A stretch of 15,000 bases of DNA from Nephromyces sp. MM_2019 (taxonomy: Eukaryota; Apicomplexa; Aconoidasida; Nephromycida), in NCBI GenBank assembly GCA_015657535.1, contig JADHZB010001581.1:1-15000 (forward strand), read 5' to 3'. Shown one piece after another: positions 1-12,600 of the stretch. The position numbers and the translations under genes were made by a program. Below the pieces are notes generated by a model. That model was not told the DNA's origin, ran no database searches, and saw nothing but the letters and a program-made list of their open reading frames with translations. Every line of letters starts with the position of its first letter. The first letter of the stretch is position 1.

Positions 1-432
1 CACATAAAAATATACACAATAATATAATACATATATACACTTTTTGATGACACACAAAGTATAATAAAACATAAACATAAATACAAGTTTGATACATATA
101 TACACATATATCCAATATATGCACATATGTATATAAATCTAATACATTCACACGCTTATACACACGTATACCTAATATACTTATACATTCCTAGACCAAC
201 TCACCAATCCACACACATACACCTAAGCACACACTACACACACACAGATGCTACACACACACTACACACACACAGATGCTACACACACACTATACACACA
301 CACTACACACACACTATACACACACACTACACACACACTATACACACACACTATACACACACACTACACACACACACTATACACACACACTACACACATA
401 CAGACGCTACACACACATATATGTTTTTATAG
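1..432 (+). other. 3' part of an upstream intron
   Basis: No cysteine module or other protein-like reading is seen. Positions 1-225 are A+T-rich with scattered CA and TA steps, and 229-420 is a CA-rich microsatellite. The stretch ends in TTTTTATAG at 424-432, taken as the acceptor of exon 1. The Thr/His-rich open frames over this stretch are simple-sequence artefacts. An upstream exon supplying two bases of the split codon must lie outside the window. Confidence 0.65.
229..420. repeat. CA-rich minisatellite with alternating TA and GATG interruptions
   Basis: Runs of CACACA are broken at roughly 10-12 base spacing by CTATA or CTACA, and three times by an AGATGCTA or AGACGCTA spacer (near 247, 273 and 402). 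It sits inside an intron about 12 bases before the exon 1 acceptor. It is not telomeric and has no unique spacers. Confidence 0.9.
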
Positions 433-643
433 CCATTTTTACCCATTAAAAGGATTAAGAAGTGCAGAGGAATGTGTACCCTGTTTGAGGGGTCATTATT
501 GCCCTACTGCAGGAAATATGTTTGTGTGTAATTTGGGCTATGTGTGTATATCTGGGAGTAACACACCAACTCCAATTGATAATATTATGGGCTATATTTG
601 TCCAAAGGGACACACATGTGAAGAAGGGGCCATAACAGCAAAG
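433..643 (+). CDS. Exon 1: cysteine modules
   Basis: Acceptor TTTTTATAG ends at 432; donor GTAAGA starts at 644. The exon begins with the third base of a codon and ends in phase 0. It encodes [14 protein letters not shown], then NLGYVC and KGHTCEEG: three GCC-type modules. An alternative acceptor AG at 451-452 would drop about six residues. The first visible exon; more modules probably lie upstream. Confidence 0.8.
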
Positions 644-2648
644 GTAAGATACACACACACACATACATTTTTATGTATATACACACGCATACATATACAA
701 TCCTATATAAATATATACATATACACACGCATACATATACAATCCTATATAAATGTATACAACACACTTTTTTTTTCATGTATACACACCCACATACACC
801 TCTATATATACCTATTTATATATATATATAGAGTTATATGTACATCTTGAAACGATACAATTTGATACCTATACACACACACACCACACACCTACACACA
901 AACACACATTTACACACACACATCAGCCATGTAAACCGGGTACATATAATGATGAAGAAGGTGTAAATGTGTGTAAAATATGTCCAGCTGGTAAATATTG
1001 CACATCAACAAAATTAGAGTCGCCTGAAGGAGATTGCCCAATTGGTAATTATTGTCCAGAGGGTAGTGTGTACCCTCTATTATGCCCATATGGCCACTAT
1101 AATCCACACACACAAATGAGTGAATGTTTAGTGTGTGATGAAGGTTATTATTGTAGGTGAGTAAAAAGTGTGTATTATATAGAAATATCATAATCTAATC
1201 CATACACACACATTTTATATCTTGTTTTATTGACACATCCATATGTCTTATTTAAAGAAATACATGTTTTAATTGCCTTCAAAACATACACATAATACAA
1301 ATAAATACACACACACACACATATCAATGTGTATATAAATAGTGCATATGGGCTAACTCGACCAAGTGATAGATGTCCAATAGGGACAGTGTGTTTTGCT
1401 GGCTCATCTTACCCAAATTTCATAGTGCAATATAATGAGGCTACACACACATCTGGTTATTGCCCTATTGGCCATTATTGCATACACGATAGTACAACTC
1501 CTATTAAATGTCCAATGGGAACTTATCAGGTGTGTGTGTGTGTGTGTGTGTGTGTCTGTGTATACGTATGTGTGTGTGTCTGTGTATATGTATGTGTGTG
1601 TGTCTGTGTATATGTATGTGTATATGTATGTGTGTGTGTATATATGTGTATCAAAATATTATATATATGTACATATATTACACATACACACACACAAATA
1701 CATTAATTATAAACTATGTCCCATCTATTTAACAAATATATATATCTGTATATATATTACACATTCACACACATACACACAAGAAAATATTTTTTAAACA
1801 GGATAAAACTGCACACACATTTTGCTTCCCTTGTAAGCCTGGGTATTACTGTCCAAATATTGGTCAAACTGATTCTGTAGATGTGTGTGATGGTGGTTAT
1901 TATTGTAGTGTTAATGCTACACACCCTAGGCCTATAGATAATATAACAGGTTAATAAAAATAACACACACACATTAAATGATATACACACAAAGACCATT
2001 TAAGTGATGTGTATACCTTGTAATAGCCCCTAATCATTTGTATATTAAATGTGTGTGTATTATATTATTTTCATTTACAAGGTAATATTTGCCCAAAAGG
2101 TCATTATTGTGTACCTGGCTCACACACACCTAAAACATGTCCACCTGGGGAGTATGCTACAAATGAAGGGTCAAGTGTGTGTAATATATGCCCTGAAGGC
2201 TATTATTGTATAGGTGCTACACACACACCTGAAAAATGCCCTCCAAATCGAGTATATATATATGTTATGTGATGTGTGTGTGATGTAATGTAATGTGTGC
2301 ATTATGTTTTAAATGTATATATATATATATATATATAAATCATTTCAATTGTGTGTGTGTATATGTTAAACACACATATACAATTTCAATTGTGTGTGTA
2401 TGATGAATTTATATATATAAATGTATGTATAAGATCATTATATATATTTTACCAAATGAGTGTGTAAGATCAATATATATATATATATATATATAATTAT
2501 AGATGTGTCCAGCTGGATCAAAATTAGGCCAAACTTGCCAACCGGGAAGTTATTTAAAAAATCAAAATAACATTGAAATGTGTGTGGCTTGCCCAATTGG
2601 GAAATATTGTCAAGATGGTTTGATTATTGATAATTGCTCTGCAGGGTG

Positions 2649-2681
<33 letters not shown>

Positions 2682-2759
2682 TTAGATAGATAGATACACA
2701 CTCATATATCTATAAATGTCTAGGTAATCTCTCTTAACATAAATGTAAATCTAAACATC

Positions 2760-2798
<39 letters not shown>

Positions 2799-3634
2799 TG
2801 TGAATATATAGAATTTTGATATTGTTTAAATACATATGTAATATATATATATCTATATGTATATACATTTAGGTTTATATGTGCAAAGGGAAATTTTGTA
2901 CCAAATACAGAATTAATAACAGATTTATATTACCCATATCCAATCTACACACTTGATACTGAAAACCCTATATATATAACACACAATAATTGGCAAGACG
3001 GCTATGATACACTTTATGGTACAATCAAGTGTGTAAGTGGTTATTATTGCCCTTCAGGCCACACACCTATACCATGCCCTGTAGGTACATATAGGGAAAA
3101 TGAAGGTGGGAGATGGTTATCAGATTGCAAACCTTGTTCACAACAAACACAACTTTGTATAGAAAAAGGTGTAACTACACCTCCTGTATGTCCACTTGAA
3201 TATGGGTGTGTAGATTATTTTAATAATACTCCATCTGTTTTAAATTCATACACTAATCAACAAGTATTACGTCAAATAAGCAATAAGTTTGAATATTCAT
3301 CTAATCGTAGTTGCCCTATGGGTTACTATTGTATTGATGAAAATGAATATATGTGCCCTAAAGGTACTACAACTACTACTGATGGTGCAACTAGTTTTGA
3401 AGAATGTGTAAAGTGTCCTGGTAAGTATTTATTTAGATATATATATTTTTAGTATATAAAGAATTTCTAGTTAGAGTTATTTGGTTTTGTTGATATATGT
3501 GTAAAGAATTTCTAGTTGATAATGTTTGGTTTTGTTGATGTGTACGTAGAGCATTTCTAGTTGAAACTGTTTGGTTTTATATATATATATATGTGTATAT
3601 GTTGAAAATATTGATGTATATATATTGATGTAAA

Positions 3635-3677
<43 letters not shown>

Positions 3678-6600
3678 TATGTACGTGTTGTATTTATGTA
3701 TGTATATATTGATGTATAGGTATATGTATGTGTATGTATAGATATAAATATATATAGCCATCTTATATTGCATCATATAAAACTACACACATACACACAC
3801 AGCTTCTTACTATTGCCCAACTGAGGCAACACATACACCTACACACTGCCCAAGCGGTTATTATTGCCCAAAAGGCTCAGCAGCACCCAAAATTTGCCCT
3901 GGTGGTTATTATTGTACTGAAGGGCTGAGTGATCCTATCATATGTCCCTCTGGGTATTATTGTCCTTATGGTACACACACACCCACGGTGTGTGAATTAA
4001 ATACTTGTTTGGAAGGTACACAATCACCTGTTCCCTGTCCAGCAGGGCATTATATTAAAAACAGCTCAACTGATAATCAAATTAAAGTGTGTGAGCCTTG
4101 CCCCCAGGTATGTATATAAAATGTTCAAGAAAAAAATATAAGATTGATAAAAATGATGTTATAAGGCTTATACACTTTCTTATCTTTAAATATTTGTGTG
4201 TGTGTACTATATACATAAGATATACTCTCTAGGAAATGATTAGAAAAATTTTTAGCTAGAAATTTAACTAAATTTTTTTTTAATTTTACACACATGCACA
4301 AAGTTGAATATCATATAATTAAATTATATTTATATGCACGTGTGATGATATATATGTGTATATAGATATAACAATGGATTTATTCTGCTGTACACATTTA
4401 TTATATATATATATATATGTGTATTGTAGGGGACGTATACTGACGATGGTAAAGAATGTAAATATTGTGCAGATGGTTATCATTGCAAGTCTGGTGCCTT
4501 CACAGTGTAAATTTAATATTATATATATATCACACACCATTTCAATAATAAATTATTTTCATTAAACTACCCTACGTACACTATACATATATATTTATGT
4601 GTACGTGTGTGCGTTTGCACTGTACTAAAAACAATTTTAAATCTTGTCTACATAGACATATATATGTATAGGTATGCGTGTACTAGAATCCTATACAAAT
4701 ATATACATATGTGAATATGTAGTAAAATTTTATAAATATATATATATGTGTGTGCGTGTGTGTCTGTTTGTGTGTGTATAATAAATGAATTATTTATTTT
4801 AATGTGATAGAAATCCACTCCATGAATATGAAGGAGGTGAATTATGTCCACAAGGACATTACTGTTTGAATGGCTTGCCCTTTGAATGTCCAGCTGGGAC
4901 ATATAACCCATTTAGAGGGTCATCATCAGAGGAGGCGTGTATTTCATGTTCTGTACGTTCATTTGTTTTATATTTAAATATTTATCTATATAGTAGATAA
5001 TTAAATCAATAAATTAATGTGTGTTTTCATATTTATGAGAAATAGAATCCATTTAACATATATTAGACTTTAAAGATATATGTGCGTGCAACATATGCTT
5101 CATTATATATCCAATATTCTGATAAATGTGTTTGGTATTTGTTTTATTATAGCTTTAATAGATCTTTATTTCCATATTTGATGTGTATCCAGTAATTCAT
5201 ATATCTAAATTTTGATCATGTATATATAATTATCTCGATGTGTATGATATGTATATATAGGAATTCAATTTTAATCCTAATAAGGGCCAAAGTCATTGTA
5301 CAAGGTGTGGCCCCTCTTCTAAAGGGAATGTACTTCGTACAGAGTGTGTGTGTAAAGGTGAAAATAGAGTGTATAGGCCCTCTGACCACACATGCCCATG
5401 CCTCTCTGGCTACAAATATATATATAATGATTTGGATTTATCTTCTGAAGATGATATAACCGACTGTTCTCCCATAGTAAGTATAATTATTTTTTAATGT
5501 TTTTCAATTAATATATAATTACACATGTGTAATGTAACCATTCTCATATCCATAATAATAATAACAACAACTATATATATAGTTATAAACCTACACATTG
5601 TATAGTCATATTATTCATAATATTATTGCTACATAAACTTTAATTATAATATAAATAGTTGCTAATATGATTTTCTAATAACGTATGTGTATATAATATA
5701 TATTAAACAAATTATATATATAATATACATACATATTTGATTTATATAGAAAAGAAAAATCATTTTAGAAAGATTATAGTGTATATACATGTTTCACATA
5801 ATCAATTTCCCTTTTTTGATGATTATAGGTTTGGAATACTTGTGAAATGGGTTATTATCATAATTTTGATGGGGAATGTGTAAAACCTTCGGAATATTGT
5901 CCAGATATATGTAATGTTTCTACTTCATGGGAATTTATTGTAGAAATTGGGATATGTATATGTAATAATTACCCTAAAAACACATGTAATGAAGATTGCT
6001 TAAATAGCCATATAGAATCTAATTTACTGGGAGAAAACTTAATTTTCACTCATCCTAATGGAAACGAACAAACATTAAAACTTGAATCTGCAAAACTTAA
6101 TATGATGGGTGATATATATTGCACACCAACGCCCCAAAATGTAAATCATAAAGGTTGTTCAGTTTATTTTTATAGAGCTGATTCTAATGGTAAACTGATC
6201 TCTCTATATAACCTTTATGATGCATTCTTATTCATCTATTTATATATACATATATATCTATATAAATATTTGTGATATATTACACAATCACATATCTATT
6301 GTGTCATGCTTAATTGACATGTATATATGTTATATATCTATCTCAATAACAATCAATTCATTCATTACACACATACCCACATCTATTGTTTTATGTTCCA
6401 TTGATATATATATATCTGTGATATATTGCAATGATGATCAATCTATTCATTTACTATACACACTTAAACTCGTTTAAGTTATATATACTCTATTCATTAG
6501 ATTGATTTGAAAGTATTATTCATCTCCATTGATTATATACTTTCATTTTATATACCTATGTTTACAATCAAATTTAACTCAAGACTTTAATAAATGAATG

Positions 6601-9600
6601 GCCACGTTATTATATCATTCAATTATTCATAAACATCTATTTTAAAATATATGTATACCTTACTTCAAAATAATAAAAAATATAGGTATCAAAGGTACAT
6701 ATGGTATAGAACCAGATTTGTTAGAATATTGGTTATCATTAGATAGACTGAGCGATCAAGTTATTAAACTTAAACAAAATGAAACAAACTATAATGATGA
6801 ATTTTCATTTCTCGAACAAAATGAAATAGATTATAACAATCAAGCTTTACATCTTCAACAAATAAATCATTTTAACAGCATATCCAATCTTGAGTCCTCT
6901 AACACTGTATTTTATGTAATGAATCCTGCACAATGTATAGAACATTCAACAACTATTATATGGCTATTAAATAATACACAAGGTTACCCAGTTTATCGAA
7001 GGCAATCATCTATCAATACCAATCCATCATTTGATGATTATGAATTTGTGTGAGTTATATATATTCTTTTCCACAAATCCAAAATTAACGTATTTGATAT
7101 AATGCATTCATTCTTGACGATGTTTTTTTATTAAGATATCTAAATAGGGGGGAAATAAAAAAAGTTTATAATGATTTATAATCTTTGCAGCTTGTTAGAA
7201 AAACATATTCGAGCTGGTGGTAAACCTAATACTTTTGCATACACATTTATTGAAGAGGGTGTATATGTATTTAGCTTAAGCACCAATTTAAATAATACAC
7301 AAGTCATAAAAGTAATGCCAGAGGGTACACTCTGCTCAGAGTCTCAAAAGAAACCTTTCGAACAGTCTGATTACTTCATCTCATTTTTTGAGAAAGGTGT
7401 ATCTTCAATTTATAAACCAGTGAATTGGAAATCATTATTACCTGTTTATTCAATTTTACTCGCATGGCGTAAGTTCACACACACATTTTTGATAGAATTT
7501 TTAAATATCATAAAATTACTATTCTTTAGAAAAGTGTATTGAAAGATTTAAATAATTAGTTTAATCTTTGTTGTGTATATTTAAATCTCATGGTATTTAT
7601 ATTATTTAAGTAAGATATCTCAATTGATATTACGCTTATACATTAGATACATAAGAAAAATAAAAATTGGAAAATTCTCTCAATTTTTCAGTTTGTCTAA
7701 TAACCTTGCTAACATGTTTATTGTTCTCTAAACGCTTACCAAGAGAATTGATTAATATGAATGGATTGAAGTGAGTTATCAATTTTCAGTGTTTTTGGGA
7801 TATATACTATTTGTTTAAACTCAAGACCTAAAAATCACCTTAGTGGAAATATAAAGTTATAGGATTTTTCTTAAATTATTAATTTGATGGTTAAATATTT
7901 TCTGAGGCTATTTAAGAGATATTTAAAGAAATTAGAATCATTGTTTCTTGGGTATGATTTATTATTAATCCCATATTATGTTACTTTATACAGAAAATTT
8001 GATAAAAGAGCTAATATGCTGATAGATACTTTCAAAGAGTTCCTCTTTAATCATAAAAAAACAAAAAGTGATGAACTATATTACCAGAGGGAAAGCCTAT
8101 TGGTATCATGTTTATTTCAAGTCATTTCTTCTTAATATATTCATTTAATTTTATAAAATACACAAATTTGTTAGGATTGTTTGAGTGAATTCAGTCAAGC
8201 ACGAAGTAAAGTTTATAAGGAAGTGGAAGCATTCCAAAATTTGGCTAATGAAAAAAAAGTTAGTATCCAAGACTTAGTTATTGGCTCAGAAGATTATTTC
8301 AACAAAAGGACTATGAATATACAAGTTATATAATTCTGATTTTGTGTATATGATTAAAATATGAAAATTAGATTCTATGGTTATTGCCTGTTACTAATTT
8401 AGAAACAATATATATTGGAGTATTCACCCTAACATGTAATATATATCATTCATTTTCTACGAAATAGGCATGAAAACATAAGTTACATATTTCTGACAAG
8501 ATAGATTATTAATTTGTGATTCACTTGTTTGTTAAAAAGTTAAAAAACCTAAGCAATTAGATACGTTGGGTATAAGAGTGTTAATGATAATTTATCAATT
8601 ATTTTAAACTTGAGTGATACTCGATTAGAACTACAAGATATATGAATTTGAGCTTTTATTTTGTAGATGTATTATAAATACACGATTTTGACATCAAAAT
8701 ACAGAATGGGATTGCACACACAAATCTAAATAACATACAACACTTGAAAAAACTCAAAGAGTATACTAAAGCTTCAATCTCAAAATCCAAGGAGAATAAT
8801 GAAGCCAATATAATTTCTGAAAATGTGAAAGGCTTAAATAACAGTGTAATAATGTTCTTAGAATATACAATTCATATAATGTCTTTTAGGTGACTTGGAG
8901 TCCCAATTTTTATACTGATTTGGTTCAAAGTTTATATACAAGCTTCATAGAGTGTATATTTTCAACCCACACTACAGAAAATCATCCTATTGTAAGAAAT
9001 TTCTCATACCATCTTGAAGATATGGCGCAAATGGTAGACATGAGATAAATGGTAGATTTAGTAAAAACATTTTAATATTTTTTCAATAGCTTATTGCAAA
9101 GTTAAACAAGCATAACGACGAGATCATCAATTGCTCTCTATCAAAACAAGTCAGAAATACACAAAAAATGAATTGAATATGTTTCTGTATTTGAATGACA
9201 AGTGTTAGAATTTCGAAAACAAGAAATGAAAAACAACTTTGTTATATTTTAGGCTAAATGGGATCAATTGGACAAGGAAGATGATAGGCTTTATAATCAT
9301 TTAGTTAGATTGGATAATAACTTATTGATTTGCTTTGCACAAAACATCATTAACTTGGTGAGCTGTGTAAAATCTTTATATTGATTTACCTATATTTTTT
9401 AAAACAATCGCTTCCTAACAGCTTAACTCTTCAAAGAAAATTGTATTACATACAATGAAAAGTATGATTGACAATTTCCAGACATCAAATTCAGAGCTCA
9501 GCTCTGTTTTAGCTAAATTGGAAGAAATCAAATCTTCAAATGCTCATAATGAATACATTCTGCTAGAAAATCAACTTAAATTAAACCTTGAAAATTCAAA

Positions 9601-12600
9601 AGAAGTAAATCACCATGATTAGATTATTGATTGATGAAATATTCGAGAAACTATTGCCCTAAAACTTTTTTCAACTTTTTTAGACTAGCTTGAAATCTAT
9701 TAAAGGTCAAATTTTTGAAATGAAATCCGGACTGAGCAGAACTATTTCCAGTATAATCCAAAAATTTGAAAAGGATTTAGTTGACTTTGATCAGGAATAC
9801 AAAGAAACTAATAAAGTATACATATTATTTTACAGTGAAAAATTGATTATTGCTTTTCTTTGTCCTTTTAATTACCCTAAAAGATGAGGAGTGATATCCA
9901 CCTAGAAGCAGTCAATTTGAGCTGTAATGAATACTCTCAAGCATTTACTTGCCAACAAACTTATAATACGCAACATAATCGCTGCTTGGAATTAATTAGG
10001 TGCACCTAGTTATAGTTTTAATTGAAGTTCTCGTGAAAAACCTCTATACATTGTTATAAGACTTCGTTTTTCTCAAACTTTACCATATTCATTCATAGTT
10101 CATAAATTTAGATGGGCATATGCATTTGATTTTTTTAATTTTTTCTAATAGAAGTTCCAAAATGTTACACTTTGAACTTGTTATTCAGACTTTTCTCATT
10201 AAGACTTCAAAAAGGTCATAAAATGGAGCCAATTGACCAAGTAAACTCATTAAAAAACAAGTTTTAGCACATCAGCCCATAAAATTTACACAAAGCTTAG
10301 ACTTATCAAAATTTTATATAGAAGCTCTTTAGATTATAAATTATTAATGGTAAATATATCTTTTTAATGAAGGCTTTAGAAATACAGAAGCCTGTTATTG
10401 AACACTTTTGGGAAAGTCGTTCAAGTTTTTGGAGTAATATTGTTTCAATTTTCGAAGAAAAAAAGTTACTTCTTACCGAAACTATACAAGAAAAAGATTC
10501 GATTAAAATTGAAGAACAAGAGAATAGAATAAACTCACTGAAAACAAACTTGATAGCTACCACTGAATCCATTGAATATTCTTTTAACAAGATATTTAAT
10601 GTAATTTAACTACCATACATTATTTAGGCTCTTAATGTTTTATGCCTCTGATTATTCCACAGAAATTGGGTGACGTAAGCATTTCCTTAACAAATGCTCG
10701 GTTTAGGTTATATTCAAATGCAATTGTAAGTTGTTTAAAGCTTTGGTGCTTTTAAGCACTTGTAAACTCATTTATTGGAGTTTTATTATTTAAACAATGA
10801 GTAATAAATAGTTACAAATTATTGTAAATTAATGTGTTTATGTCTCATTAATTGAAACAGAAAGATATTATGAATTTTAAAACAAATGACGAAAATCAAG
10901 TATTAGATCAACTCGATAAATTATTTAATAAAGAAAAACAGAGCTTCTTTAACTTAGTAAAAGATCGCTATAAAAATCTTGCCTATCAAACCCATGATAA
11001 GATTTGCTTGTTATTGGAAAAACTTGAGACTAATAAAACGACTATGGATATAAATAAGAACACATTTTGCAATTCATTTGGAAAGAAAATTAACAAGTGA
11101 GAGCCAAGATTATTTACATTTGCACCCTATGAGCATTATTTTTATGAGTTGTTCCAAAATGAATAATCGTTATAAGAAATTCCTTACAGTAGCCAGATAA
11201 ACAATTATAAAAAATATTGATATAGGCTAGACAAAGAACTTGAAAACAAAATGATAGAGCTTAGTGAAGAGGAAAAATGTCACGTCAAAAGTTTTGAAGA
11301 TTATTTCTACAAACATTTCATAGAAAGGAATCTTGTAAAAACTGACAATAAGCTGAGAAAAGTAGGTTTTTAAAATATCTTTAATTTCTGAACTAATTAG
11401 ACAATGCAAATACCATATATAGTTAATTCATCCCTTGGATTTCGAAAAATCTATATCTGAAATGGAGCCTATATATCAACAAATGGTTGTTGATGAGTTG
11501 CAAGTTTATGATTCCATTGAATTAGAGCTAAACAAATGTCATAAAACCCAAGAACCAAATGATAATAAAGCAGTATGTTAATGGCCAAGTTTATATTGAT
11601 TTGGGATTCATTGTTATAAAACGATCAAAGTAGAAAGCCCTCTTTAGTGAAATGACAATTTAGGATAAAATATAGAAAAATGTTCTTTGTAACATCTAAA
11701 GATATAAATAATAAAATTTTTTTTAATTCTCATTTGCTACAGCAAAGTGATTGGAATTATATTCAAGAGCCAGCATTAACGGATTGTGTAAATATAATTG
11801 ACTCAGTTTTAAAATTGATCATGAATACCGAATTCTCAGACCGAAAAGAGGTATTCATAACATCTTCACACCAGAGTGAATTTTGCACAACAACAGGGCC
11901 TACTGATGAATTTGAAAAAAATGTCATGTCTGATATTAACAAAATTAATTTAGCTCAGATGAGTGGACTATTTGAGATGGCTACTCAAGATGTAAGATAT
12001 ACTGACTTATTGTGAACTATAGATAAACTTGTCATGATTAATAAGTGAATTTAAACTTGCTTGCTAGAGTTTTATAATTTATTTTGATCAATACATCTGC
12101 AGAAAAATATGGAATATAAAAGTTTTAAATTTAAAACTCTTCAAAATGATTACTTTTCTCTGAGAGATGGGCTAGTGACAATTACTGATAGTCATCTTTG
12201 GTTGCATTCTGTCCACTTGAGATGCACTTCGATAATAACAATGTAAATTTAGTATTGTTTCGGCAAAAAAATTAAGCTATAACTTTAGTTAAAACTGTTT
12301 TTATTTTAAACAAATAATATATAACTGAAATAACACAAAATTTTGTCAAGGCTTAAGCAAAATGATTTACTTTATTTGTAAAGGTTATCATGGCATCAAA
12401 AGACTATGAAAATGGATAATCAGAATAGCAAATACGACCTGTTTTATGCAGAAAACCTGGATAACTTAGTAAAATCGAAAAAAAATATTTTTCAAAAAGT
12501 TTTTGTAGTGCTTGTCATTTTCGCATGAGCAGGAAGCTACATTGGAAAACAGAAAAAGTCTAATAGAAAATTCTGAAATGCCTAAAATTCAGATTTCAGA

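Larger units (their letters stand above)
3421..3802 (+). other. Intron 7
   Basis: GTAAGT donor and ACACACACAG acceptor. Holds a 45-base tandem repeat (3461-3580), a long TA run (3637-3673) and nothing protein-like. The open frame on the minus strand here encodes only the tandem repeat. Confidence 0.85.

Noticed and set aside
229..420. CRISPR-like or telomeric repeat
   Set aside because: No unique spacers and no telomere-type G-rich unit; it is a CA minisatellite inside a eukaryotic intron.
127..432. Thr/His/Tyr-rich open frames over 127-432 and on to 850
   Set aside because: They are translations of CACACA and TACACA repeats. Only the Cys-module part from 433 to 643 is protein-like.
1435..1797. 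Val/Cys-rich open frames across 1508-1797
   Set aside because: They are translations of the (TG)n array of intron 3, beginning in shadow frames of exon 3.
3477..3776. Minus-strand frame of 99 residues
   Set aside because: It encodes only the 45-base tandem repeat and the (TA)n run of intron 7.
4319..4911. Minus-strand frames over exons 9 and 10
   Set aside because: Antisense of clear Cys-module exons and TA-rich introns; no domain and low complexity.
10306..10590. Minus-strand frame of 94 residues opposite exon 26
   Set aside because: Shadow of a coiled-coil-like exon; the + strand reading has matching splice sites and phase.
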